From NCBI GenBank assembly GCA_947311175.1, contig CAMZKK010000038.1, positions 1 through 6,523 of the forward strand: a stretch of 6,523 nt of DNA, in the 5' to 3' direction. The position numbers and the translations under genes were made by a program. The notes under the pieces are model-generated. The model searched no databases and had not been told where the DNA came from. It saw only the letters and a list, made by a program, of their open reading frames with translations. Each line of letters starts with the position of its first letter. The first letter of the stretch is position 1. This document shows positions 1-6,417 of this stretch, one piece after another. This stretch comes from an uncultured Planctomycetota bacterium. GTDB lineage: Bacteria; Planctomycetota; SZUA-567; JAFGNG01.

Positions 1-22
1 ATTATTAATTACTCAGGGGTTT

Positions 23-27
23 AGGAG
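23..27 (+). promoter_or_regulatory. Ribosome binding site of the TerB-like gene
   Basis: The sequence AGGAG lies 7 nt before the ATG at 35, which is close to ideal Shine-Dalgarno spacing. It decides the start, because the same reading frame stays open upstream to the window edge and could otherwise suggest a longer protein. Confidence 0.75.
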
Positions 28-34
28 ATGTGTT

Positions 35-403
35 ATGGCTACGTTAGATTTAAGAAGATGGCACAATATGCTGGTAATGGCTTTTGTCGATAATGAACTA
101 TCTGATGAAGAATTAGAATTTTTGGCAAATATTAGCACTAAATTGGGGATTTCTTTAGATGATATGAATAAGTCAATTGAGAAAATCCTTTCTGGCGGAG
201 CTCAACTTGATGTCGGAGTCACTCAATTTGAGCAAAGAGAAACCTTAAAAGACATTGTTTGTGTCGCACTTGCTGATGGAAATATTGGTTGTCAAGAACG
301 AACTACAATAGGTAAGGTTGCTGCTAGTATTGGAATGACTGACAATGAACTAAGTGCATTGATTGATGTTTGTGGTAAGTGGGTTGAAAACCATAACTAT
401 TAA
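35..403 (+). CDS. TerB-like (tellurite resistance TerB family) small protein
   Basis: A 122-aa cytoplasmic protein with no signal peptide or membrane segment. It looks all-helical and resembles the TerB / TerB-like family. The family hallmark is an internal repeat of acidic helix-loop motifs, and two are visible: D19-N-E-L-S-D-E-E26 after the helix at about 8-18, and D81-G-N-I-G-C-Q-E88 after the helix at about 71-80. Each is followed by a helix and a short 'LGIS' or 'IGMT' turn (37-40, 99-102). In characterised TerB proteins the acidic residues bind metal and the protein acts in membrane-associated stress responses, but most stand-alone TerB-like proteins have no known role. At 122 aa it is slightly shorter than TerB itself (about 150 aa). 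The ATG at 35 was chosen for the strong AGGAG upstream. The next gene begins 40 nt after the stop on the same strand, so the two are probably co-transcribed. The family call is fairly secure; the function is not known. Confidence 0.72.
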   Translation: MATLDLRRWHNMLVMAFVDNELSDEELEFLANISTKLGISLDDMNKSIEKILSGGAQLDVGVTQFEQRETLKDIVCVALADGNIGCQERTTIGKVAASIGMTDNELSALIDVCGKWVENHNY

Positions 404-443
404 AACAAAATACTTTCCTTTACAAAATAGTAGGTATTGTGCT

Positions 444-1793
444 ATGCGTTTTTATTTGCTAGCGATTATGATGTTATCCATTATGGGATGCACTGTAATT
501 GCTACTCGACCTAAAAATGCATTTAGAACAATTACTAATAACTCGCCTACATCCTCCGCAACCGGTAAAATAGATTTCATCGAAAAAATGAATAATGTTA
601 CCTCTACTGTCATGACGGCAAATAACAAGCTTACCCTGTTGACTAATGGCTACCAGGTATTTCCGGCAATGCTTTCTGAGATTTCCAAAGCGAAAACAAG
701 AATCTCTTTAGAAACCTATATCTTTAGATTTGATAGCGTTGGCAATAAATTTTATAAGGCATTAGTGAATGCTTCAAAAAGGGGAGTAAAGGTAAGATTT
801 CTTTGCGATTCTGTAGGTAGTAAGACTGTTGATAGAGAAAGCTTTTTTGAGCTTTTGTCTTTAAATGGTGAGGTTAGATTTTTCAATCCGGTAAAGAATT
901 GGACTGTTATTCGTCTCAATAATAGAGACCATAGAAAAATTTTAGTAATTGACGGTAAGGTTGCCTTTTTAGGAGGGCTGAATTACGCAGAAGAATATGA
1001 CGGAGATGGGATTAATGGGTGGCGTGATACAGCAATAATGGTGAATGGTAGGGCTGCAATTGAGGCAGAGAAAGTTTTTCAAGCGACATGGAATCAGGGT
1101 GGAAGAAATTTTATTGGTAAAGATCTTCCCTTTGTCGGTATTAACCCTATTAAGCGGGCAATTGATAAACCGCTGGTCTATTTACTAAATAGAAAAGATG
1201 AATTTGTGCATCCACAAACATTCGAGGTTGTCACCCCTAAAGACAAAGGGCTTGTTCGGGTGGTATCGAGTGCACCGGATAGGATGGCAAGCAATATCCT
1301 TGATATGTATTTACTGGCAATAAATTCAGCACATAAGAGAGTTTGGATAACTTCCGGTTATTTTATTCCACCAATGATTTTGTCTCGGGCAATTATTGCT
1401 GCTGCTAAACGTGGCGTTGATGTTTGTCTTATCACGCAAGGAAGGACAGATGAGCCTACTGTTAGGAAAATTAGTATTGGGTTTTATGGCAAGCTGATTG
1501 GTAATGGAGTTAAGGTATATGAATGGAAGGGTAAGATTCTTCATGCTAAAACCATGCTTGTTGATGATAATTGGGCAACGATTGGTAGTGCAAATCTTGA
1601 CGGACGAGCATTGTTTTTAAATTACGAAGCAAATGTCGCATTTATTAGCAAGCCGTTGCTTGCAGAAATGATAAAACAATTTAAGCAAGATTTAAGAAAC
1701 AGCCAGCGTATAAATCTCAAAGAATGGAAAAATCGGGGGCTCAAACAAAAGACAGAAGAGTTATTGATGTATCCGCTTGAAAGCCAGTTTTAA
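444..1793 (+). CDS. Phospholipase D superfamily, cardiolipin synthase-type, putative lipoprotein
   Basis: A 449-aa protein with two intact HKD catalytic motifs: H163-x-K165-x4-D170, followed by a 'GGLN' segment (177-180), and H367-x-K369-x4-D374, followed by 'GSANLD' (381-386). This arrangement, the spacing, and the 'NGWRDTA' and 'SGYFIPP' segments fit bacterial cardiolipin synthases, which join two phosphatidylglycerols (or PG and PE) into cardiolipin. Other PLD-type phosphodiesterase activity cannot be excluded. The reading frame is open further upstream, with a TTG at 363 and an ATG at 366 inside the TerB-like gene. The ATG at 444 is preferred because translation from it opens directly with a signal: hydrophobic residues 3-14, then Ile-Met-Gly-Cys16, which resembles a lipobox. 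The longer starts would bury that signal behind 26-27 polar residues. The Shine-Dalgarno is weak (TAGG about 9 nt upstream). Classical ClsA has two N-terminal membrane helices, which are replaced here by the lipoprotein-like signal and a Ser/Thr/Asn-rich linker (about 30-60). The superfamily is near certain, the exact substrate uncertain, and the lipid anchor inferred. Confidence 0.88.
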   Translation: MRFYLLAIMMLSIMGCTVIATRPKNAFRTITNNSPTSSATGKIDFIEKMNNVTSTVMTANNKLTLLTNGYQVFPAMLSEISKAKTRISLETYIFRFDSVGNKFYKALVNASKRGVKVRFLCDSVGSKTVDRESFFELLSLNGEVRFFNPVKNWTVIRLNNRDHRKILVIDGKVAFLGGLNYAEEYDGDGINGWRDTAIMVNGRAAIEAEKVFQATWNQGGRNFIGKDLPFVGINPIKRAIDKPLVYLLNRKDEFVHPQTFEVVTPKDKGLVRVVSSAPDRMASNILDMYLLAINSAHKRVWITSGYFIPPMILSRAIIAAAKRGVDVCLITQGRTDEPTVRKISIGFYGKLIGNGVKVYEWKGKILHAKTMLVDDNWATIGSANLDGRALFLNYEANVAFISKPLLAEMIKQFKQDLRNSQRINLKEWKNRGLKQKTEELLMYPLESQF

Positions 1794-1808
1794 TATAAAT
1801 TTAGCGGT

Positions 1809-1839
1809 GGATGCACTAAAAACCGTTCGTAGAGCATCC
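1809..1839. terminator. Possible hairpin terminator downstream of the PLD gene
   Basis: GGATGC (1809-1814) pairs with GCATCC (1834-1839). After an A/A mismatch, C1816-T1817 can also pair with A1831-G1832. The hairpin begins 15 nt after the PLD stop codon. A moderately T-rich stretch follows on the plus strand, but there is no clean T-run, so intrinsic termination is plausible and not proven. Confidence 0.4.
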
Positions 1840-1845
1840 TTCATA

Positions 1846-1880
1846 TTAATTGTTAATCTCAATATGAAATTAACAATTAA
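1846..1880. repeat. Perfect 12-bp inverted repeat at the convergent junction
   Basis: TTAATTGTTAAT (1846-1857) and ATTAACAATTAA (1869-1880) are exact reverse complements around an 11-nt loop. The right arm contains the argC stop codon (1877-1879). It could act as a bidirectional terminator or mRNA 3'-end stabiliser for both converging units. The stem has only one G-C pair and no T-tract follows in either direction, so it is weak as a classical intrinsic terminator. A dyad-binding protein site is the other reading. TCATATT (1841-1847) can pair instead with AATATGA (1861-1867), which excludes the 12-bp stem. Confidence 0.5.
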
Positions 1881-2926
1881 GGGTGTGCTCCTGGAAAATT
1901 TAGACCAGTCATTTCATTTAGTCCAAACATGATGTTTATATTTTGCAATGCACTGCCTGCTTGACCTTTCATGAGGTTATCTATGTGCGATATCACTCGA
2001 AAAGTGCCGGTTCTTTCGTCACATGCTACGGTTAGATTTACAAAATTACTTCCTCGGACATCACCGGTTGAACTTGGTTTGTCTGACACCCTGACAAATT
2101 TGTTGCCGTTGTAAAAATCTTGATATGCGGTAAATACTTTTTCTTGAGTTATTCCAGTCGGTAAGGTGCCGTAGATACATGACATTATCCCGCGGGTCAT
2201 TGGAATTACTTGTGGAGTAAATGTTAAATTAATATTTTTGCCGGCAAGGAGTGACAGTTCTCTTTCAACCTCCATTACGTGTTGGTGTCCGGCTAATTTA
2301 TAGGTATAAGCTGTATCGTATGCCTCAGGATAATGGAATCCTTTTTTTGGTTTTTTCCCTGCACCACTAATTCCGGTTTTGCAGTCACAGATAATTCCGT
2401 TACACTCAATCAACTTATTTTTGCTGGCAGGAGCAAGCCCGAGAATGCAAGATACCGCAAAACATCCGGGGTTGCCAACAATCGTTGCCTTAGAAATCTT
2501 TTCTGAATGAATCTCTGCAATACCATATACTGAATCTTTTAATAATTCTGGTGATTTATGATTGGTATCTAATCCTTGTCGCCTTGCATATTCTGTATAA
2601 ATATCGGTTGTATTGAATCTAAAATCTCCCGAATAGTCGAGAATTTTTCTTCCTTGTTTCACTTCGTTAGGAGCAAGTTGCATCCCAACTCCGTCCGGGG
2701 TTGAGTATACTACAATATCGGCATCAACATTTGCTCCATCTTCATCTAATGAATAAACCGGAAGGTCGCAAATTCCTTGTAAGTGTGGCCAAAAATGTGA
2801 AATAGGTTTTCCGGTATCGTTTGCGGCAACAAGTGCAGAAATCTCAATTTCGGGGTGCCTTAGAATTAGTTCAATCAGTCCAACTCCACCATATCCGGTA
2901 GCACCAACGAGTTTTACTTTAATCAT
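1877..2926 (-). CDS. argC: N-acetyl-gamma-glutamyl-phosphate reductase
   Basis: This enzyme carries out the third step of arginine (ornithine) biosynthesis: NADPH-dependent reduction of N-acetylglutamyl-5-phosphate to the semialdehyde, in the cytoplasm. In the 349-aa protein the N-terminal Rossmann fold opens with the nucleotide-binding G8-A-T-G-Y-G-G14. The catalytic cysteine is C155 in 'GNPGC', followed by 'KTGISGAG' (183-190). The active-site histidine is probably one of the 'GHQH' pair (H214 or H216). A conserved-type 'NLMKGQAGSALQN' segment lies at 317-329. Length matches the usual 340-350 aa. An in-frame ATG at 2938 would add four residues, but the ATG at 2926 is preferred: GGGAG sits 5 nt before it, and the protein then begins MIKVKLVGATG as is typical. 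It is the last gene of the minus-strand operon, 13 nt after the rsfS stop. No argJ, argB or argD follows, because the downstream gene is convergent. All key residues are present. Confidence 0.96.
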   Translation of the reverse strand: MIKVKLVGATGYGGVGLIELILRHPEIEISALVAANDTGKPISHFWPHLQGICDLPVYSLDEDGANVDADIVVYSTPDGVGMQLAPNEVKQGRKILDYSGDFRFNTTDIYTEYARRQGLDTNHKSPELLKDSVYGIAEIHSEKISKATIVGNPGCFAVSCILGLAPASKNKLIECNGIICDCKTGISGAGKKPKKGFHYPEAYDTAYTYKLAGHQHVMEVERELSLLAGKNINLTFTPQVIPMTRGIMSCIYGTLPTGITQEKVFTAYQDFYNGNKFVRVSDKPSSTGDVRGSNFVNLTVACDERTGTFRVISHIDNLMKGQAGSALQNINIMFGLNEMTGLNFPGAHP

Positions 2927-2931
2927 TTTTT

Positions 2932-2936
2932 CTCCC
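2932..2936 (-). promoter_or_regulatory. Ribosome binding site of argC
   Basis: GGGAG on the minus strand, followed by five A's and the ATG at 2926. The upstream in-frame ATG (2938) overlaps this region and has no Shine-Dalgarno of its own, so this site favours the shorter ArgC. Confidence 0.75.
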
Positions 2937-2939
2937 ATC

Positions 2940-3383
2940 TTACAATGAATCTACTTCTGTGGTTTGTTCTTCTTTTGGAGTTCCTGATATTTCTTTCCAA
3001 TCAATTTGTGGTGCCTCTGCCCAAAGTTCTTCAAATTGATAAAATTCACGAGCATCTTTATCAAATAACTGCACAATAAAGTTGCCATAGTCAAGTAGAA
3101 CCCAGCCTCCCTCTCTTCGTCCCTCAAGCCCCAGTTTGAATATATCGTTTGCTTCCATTTCACATTCTGTGTATTCGGCAATTGCTTGTAGGTGAGTAAG
3201 GTTGTGTCCGGTGGCAATGATGAAGAAATCCGCATAACTACATAGGTTTGAAATGTCAAGCACCTCTATTTCTTCAGCTCTGTTTTCATAGGCTATTCTG
3301 GCACAGAGTGACGCAAGTTTAAGTGTTCGTCTTGGATCATCTTTGCTAACTAATTCAAATTGATTTTTTTTCTTTGTTTTCAT
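2940..3383 (-). CDS. rsfS: Ribosomal silencing factor RsfS (Iojap/DUF143 family)
   Basis: RsfS binds ribosomal protein L14 on the 50S subunit and blocks joining to the 30S, lowering translation in stationary phase or starvation. The 147-aa protein carries the family's core: a helix at about 20-35, then 'VLDISNLCSYADFFIIATG' (41-59) leading into 'HLQAIAE' (64-70), 'EGRREGGWVLLDYG' (87-100) and 'REFYQFEELWAEAP' (112-125). These match the conserved DYF-IATG, EG-x-WVL-DYG and R-EFY-LE-LW-DAP blocks. A basic N-terminal extension (1-20) and an acidic C-terminal tail (about 133-147) flank the domain. The start ATG overlaps the stop of the upstream peptidase gene as ATGA, and an AGGAA (3390-3394) sits 6 nt before it, so translation is probably coupled. 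argC follows after 13 nt. In many bacteria rsfS lies near nadD or obg, which are not seen here. Identification is strong. Confidence 0.95.
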   Translation of the reverse strand: MKTKKKNQFELVSKDDPRRTLKLASLCARIAYENRAEEIEVLDISNLCSYADFFIIATGHNLTHLQAIAEYTECEMEANDIFKLGLEGRREGGWVLLDYGNFIVQLFDKDAREFYQFEELWAEAPQIDWKEISGTPKEEQTTEVDSL

Positions 3384-4486
3384 TTTTGTTTCCTGTCATT
3401 TTTAAAAAATTTGCTATTCCATTTAATCTCTTCTATTTTACCGTTAGCACGATGATAATATGCCCAAAATGCTCTAACTCCTCTGAAATCTACGTGAAAG
3501 GTAAGCCTATGTTTGTTGGCACGTTTGTCGAAATAGTAAACTCCAATTCCCCCAAGAGCAAGCACTCCTCTGCTTTGTGCTTCCTCTATGGCGTTCACTA
3601 CAATTTTGGCATCACTTAGGGTTACTCTGCCATCTCCGTCAAGGTCATCGGCAGTTCCGTCATTGTTAGCATCAAAGATAATATCAATTGCATCTCCGTA
3701 AATATGTTGACTAAATTTTGAGCTTCCTATTCGGCTGTTGTATTCCGGTGTTCTAAATGCACTGATGATTTTTAATCCATTCATCGGTAATCCTTGCCGC
3801 TGAAACAAAGCAAACATATTTTCTATTTCTTGGATAAAAAACATATTTGCAGGAAAAAAATCAGTATGTCTTTTATTGTCGTTATCACCAATAATTACCA
3901 TGTTTTTCATTTGCATGCTGGGACTAATGAAACAATCTTGATTTTTGGGCGTTATCTCTACATATAGTTTTTTTGCAGTATAGTGGAGAGGATTATTGCG
4001 AATTTTGCTAACCTTGCTTGTCTTGTAGTTGGGATAAAATCCTAAGGCAAACCCTTGTACTGTTATAATATCTGATGATAGTTTGCTTTGTTTTGCTATG
4101 TACGGCACTACACAGAATATTTTGGTTTGTTTCTTTTGGTTGTTATGCAGGTAGTTAATAATGATTTCAGTATCACCGGGTATTGCGGGTGAATGGAATT
4201 GTATTCCTGATGATGGAGTGGTTAATAAAAATGCTCTGTCCTTGGTAGTCCCGTTTCCTCTTTGAATAATTTTGGTTATTTTATTTTGCTTGCCGATTAG
4301 GAATAACTTTATGATACTTCGCTTGGCACAAATAATCGCAGGAGTGCCTTGATAAAATTTGAAAGAGGTCGGTGAATTATTACTTGGCGATAGCCATTCA
4401 CATTTTATATTTACCTCCGACGCATTGATTGCCAGCGAGGTAAGATTAAGTATAACTACAAAAAGTGCAGGTAAGTATGTTTTCAT
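3380..4486 (-). CDS. Exported M15-type (YcbK/DUF882-like) zinc peptidase with calcium-loop insert
   Basis: A 368-aa secreted protein. The signal peptide spans about 1-23 (MKT, hydrophobic 5-20, cleavage near N21-A-S23). An N-terminal region (about 24-170) of predicted beta character is unrecognised. The C-terminal part is a peptidase M15 domain: 'VEITPKNQDCFISPSM' (176-191), 'ISAFRTPEYNSRIG' (241-254), then H261-x-x-G-D-A-I-D268 and H331-V-D333. H261, D268 and H331 fit the zinc ligands of M15-type D,D-carboxypeptidases and the MepK/YcbK endopeptidases, so a role in trimming peptidoglycan cross-bridges outside the cytoplasmic membrane is likely. An Asp/Asn/Gly-rich insert (272-292) lies between the second and third ligands. 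I recall similar inserts in related proteins of other phyla. The start ATG has GGAG 11 nt upstream, a slightly long spacing. The stop overlaps rsfS by 4 nt. Which bond is cut cannot be told from sequence. Confidence 0.82.
   Translation of the reverse strand: MKTYLPALFVVILNLTSLAINASEVNIKCEWLSPSNNSPTSFKFYQGTPAIICAKRSIIKLFLIGKQNKITKIIQRGNGTTKDRAFLLTTPSSGIQFHSPAIPGDTEIIINYLHNNQKKQTKIFCVVPYIAKQSKLSSDIITVQGFALGFYPNYKTSKVSKIRNNPLHYTAKKLYVEITPKNQDCFISPSMQMKNMVIIGDNDNKRHTDFFPANMFFIQEIENMFALFQRQGLPMNGLKIISAFRTPEYNSRIGSSKFSQHIYGDAIDIIFDANNDGTADDLDGDGRVTLSDAKIVVNAIEEAQSRGVLALGGIGVYYFDKRANKHRLTFHVDFRGVRAFWAYYHRANGKIEEIKWNSKFFKNDRKQK
3611..3673 (-). other. EF-hand/dockerin-like calcium-binding loop in the M15 protein
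   Basis: This segment encodes residues 272-292 of the exported M15 protein. D281-L-D283-G-D285-G-R-V-T-L-S-D292 fits the 12-residue EF-hand/dockerin loop, with acidic ligands at loop positions 1, 3, 5 and 12 and a hydrophobic residue at 8. Just before it, D272-A-N274-N-D276-G gives a second, half-formed loop. It is inserted between the zinc ligands D268 and H331. Calcium binding that stabilises or activates the exported enzyme is an inference. Confidence 0.6.
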
Positions 4487-4502
4487 AAATTAATTATCTC
4501 CA

Positions 4503-4536
4503 ATGAAAGCATACACATTTGGTATCCTGATTTCAT
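4503..4536 (-). other. Imperfect hairpin before the M15 gene's ribosome binding site
   Basis: The 100-nt gap 4487-4586 holds no gene and no convincing promoter. A two-part stem is possible: 4503-4508 with 4531-4536 (6 bp) and 4511-4514 with 4522-4525 (4 bp), separated by an asymmetric internal loop. It abuts the GGAG at 4498-4501. It could be an intercistronic processing or attenuation structure, or chance pairing in AT-rich DNA. Confidence 0.2.
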
Positions 4537-4586
4537 CTAAAAAATTATCCGTATTCTGCTATTGATTTTTTGGGCTATGATTAGGA

Positions 4587-6404
4587 TTATCTTTTATCTC
4601 CATTTTTTTTGTTGTTAAGGTAGCCTGACATCCACGCTGCAACCATACTCATTATTGCCGGATTGCTGGTTATTAGCTTGTCCGCTCCGTAAATTAATGG
4701 CCCACCAATTCCAAAAGGTGAATTTGCGATTACGCTTATGCCATCTTTGTCGCTGGTGGCACTTATTGCAAAACCGAAAAAATATTTTTCCAATTCATTC
4801 CCCGGTGGCAATATTCCAGGGTCTGCACTGATTGCATTGTAAGCCGTAATTACATTGAAAAAAGGTAAAAACGCATCGTACACACGAGTGTATGAACGCG
4901 TTGAATGGACATAATAGAGAAGGCTTACCTGTTTAGGAATATTCTTCGTCGCAAGTTGGTAGTCTTTGCTTTGATTTAAGTGGTATTTTATCTTTTGCCT
5001 GAAAAATCCTTTTAGAACTTGTGGGTGAGTTGCAATTAATATTGTGTTATCATCAATGATTGAATAAGTTGGAGCAAATGGTATGGCCTTTCCTGATTGA
5101 TTGAAATATCTGATGATATTGTTGCCTTCGGTTATGCTGGTAAATGAGTTATTTAATTTTTTTTCAACAGCTCGTATTATATTTTCAAATTTTTCAGCTG
5201 ACGCATTTTCAAATCTTAATACTGTGCCTGATGGACATGAGTGAAAGGTTACTTGGTCGCCTAAGGTATTGATGATATCTTTCGTTTTGATTCCAAACAG
5301 GCTGTCTTTATTCATCATTGGGTTCAGTTTTATTATTGTTGATAAATCAAATCCCTTAGTTGAGCTTAGTGCATTGATTAATCGCGGCAAATCTTGTTTT
5401 AATGCAATAAGGTCAACCTTTGCGGAAAAAACGTCACTTGTATTTAACGGAAGTTTTCGAGAAATTTTTTCGATATCAGTTGATGGTTTAAGTGCTCGCA
5501 TAATTCCGATTCGTTGATTCGGGGCATAAAGATACATTGTATGTCGCATACTTGTGTTAGGAAAATCAATACTAAAACTAAATGCATCAATGCCGGATAG
5601 ACCTAGTGCATCAATTATTTTTCCAACCCTTGGTGATGCCATGAATTTAATTAATGGGATTGCAATTCTGGTGTTAAGAAAGACAAATGAGCCGTATGGT
5701 TTTGCATTGCATTTTTTCTTCACCAAACTGAATACCTTAGATCGAGCCAAGATATTGGGTTGGCTGTGGTTGTAGTTTTTTATTATGGTCTCTAATCCTG
5801 CCTTGCTCGTTGTCATTACTAAAACATTAGATAATAAAGTAAAGTAGTTGTTTTCTTTGAAAAGCAGGGAGTTTATACCGGGAAGATTGATATTAAGCAC
5901 GGTGGTATCTTGAATCTTCAATTCTTGGGCAGGGATATATGATGAAAGATTTTTACGGGCAAGACCTTTGATTGCATCAAATAGTTTTTTTCTGTTAGGT
6001 GAATCGGGAAAGGTAAGTGAAATATAAATAAGTGGAGTTCCGGTTGAAGGATCTATACCTTGAAGGGCAAGTGAATATTGAGCATTTATCATCTTGCTTA
6101 CCATTGGACGGTCAAGCGAGTTTTCACTGACTAATTTATCAAGAAACTCTTCTTTTTTGACAGTAAGTATATTCAAGAAATCGGCAATCTCAGGATTTGT
6201 TTTTAATTTGCCAATAGCTGTGTTATTGATAACTTTATCCATTGCGGTTATGTCAAAGGTTCGAAGGTAGAATACCGTATTGTCAGGCAATACATCTTCA
6301 AGCTGAATCTTTGAGCGAGGTTGTGATGCAGCCGATGCGGTAGAGTCAGACTGCAAAATTATTCCTGCTGTTAAAGCAATACAGATAAAAATACTCTTAT
6401 ACAT
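4587..6404 (-). CDS. Exported DUF3352-like protein of unknown function
   Basis: A 605-aa protein with an N-terminal signal peptide (hydrophobic 5-17, probable cleavage after A23-S-A25). No other clear membrane helix is seen, so it is likely periplasmic or surface-exposed. The mature N-terminus, 'LPDNTVFYLRTFD' (39-51) followed by 'NTAIGKLKTNPEIADFL' (60-76), matches the pattern of large DUF3352-like exported proteins common in planctomycetes and relatives, where an 'LP-x-DT-x-Y/F-x-R' strand precedes a helix ending 'T-x-x-G-x-L-x-x-DPE'. The rest alternates strands and helices without catalytic motifs, in what look like several repeated alpha-beta units (about 35-240, 245-400, 400-590). The C-terminus holds 'NSPFGIGGP' (565-573) and a helical end. 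AAGGA (6413-6417) lies 8 nt before the ATG and overlaps the stop of the preceding gene, so the two genes are closely linked. The function of DUF3352-like proteins is not established, and the family match is from memory. Confidence 0.75.
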   Translation of the reverse strand: MYKSIFICIALTAGIILQSDSTASAASQPRSKIQLEDVLPDNTVFYLRTFDITAMDKVINNTAIGKLKTNPEIADFLNILTVKKEEFLDKLVSENSLDRPMVSKMINAQYSLALQGIDPSTGTPLIYISLTFPDSPNRKKLFDAIKGLARKNLSSYIPAQELKIQDTTVLNINLPGINSLLFKENNYFTLLSNVLVMTTSKAGLETIIKNYNHSQPNILARSKVFSLVKKKCNAKPYGSFVFLNTRIAIPLIKFMASPRVGKIIDALGLSGIDAFSFSIDFPNTSMRHTMYLYAPNQRIGIMRALKPSTDIEKISRKLPLNTSDVFSAKVDLIALKQDLPRLINALSSTKGFDLSTIIKLNPMMNKDSLFGIKTKDIINTLGDQVTFHSCPSGTVLRFENASAEKFENIIRAVEKKLNNSFTSITEGNNIIRYFNQSGKAIPFAPTYSIIDDNTILIATHPQVLKGFFRQKIKYHLNQSKDYQLATKNIPKQVSLLYYVHSTRSYTRVYDAFLPFFNVITAYNAISADPGILPPGNELEKYFFGFAISATSDKDGISVIANSPFGIGGPLIYGADKLITSNPAIMSMVAAWMSGYLNNKKNGDKR

Positions 6405-6412
6405 TGTTGTTT

Positions 6413-6417
6413 TCCTT
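6413..6417 (-). promoter_or_regulatory. Ribosome binding site of the DUF3352-like gene
   Basis: AAGGA on the minus strand, 8 nt before the ATG at 6404. It partly overlaps the TAA (6416-6418) of the upstream partial gene, which supports co-translation from one mRNA. Confidence 0.7.

Noticed and set aside
1..34. Possible end of an upstream plus-strand gene (TAG at 22-24 in frame 1)
   Set aside because: Only seven codons precede the stop in the window, too few to support a gene.
363..443. Longer N-terminus for the PLD protein starting inside the TerB-like gene (TTG 363 or ATG 366)
   Set aside because: It would place 26-27 polar residues before an evident signal sequence, and no Shine-Dalgarno precedes it. 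The ATG at 444 gives a clean signal.
1326..1544. Minus-strand open frame inside the PLD gene
   Set aside because: It lies opposite the second HKD region of a well-supported gene and has no recognisable protein features.
2927..2938. Four-residue longer ArgC start at 2938
   Set aside because: It has no ribosome binding site, whereas GGGAG lies at the right distance for the ATG at 2926.
2951..3259. Alternative minus-strand frame within rsfS
   Set aside because: It is a shifted frame of a gene with clear RsfS motifs. Its translation resembles no family.
3374..3619. Plus-strand open frame opposite the M15 gene
   Set aside because: It is antisense to the conserved zinc-site region. It has no good ribosome site and no recognisable motifs.
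4537..4586. Promoter for the M15-rsfS-argC genes in the 100-nt gap (a TAAT-type -10 on the minus strand)
   Set aside because: A GGATAAT-like element exists, but no matching -35 box is seen. In AT-rich DNA this is expected by chance.
5269..5775. Two plus-strand open frames opposite the 605-aa gene
   Set aside because: They are antisense shadows. The minus-strand gene is continuous with a signal peptide and ribosome binding site.
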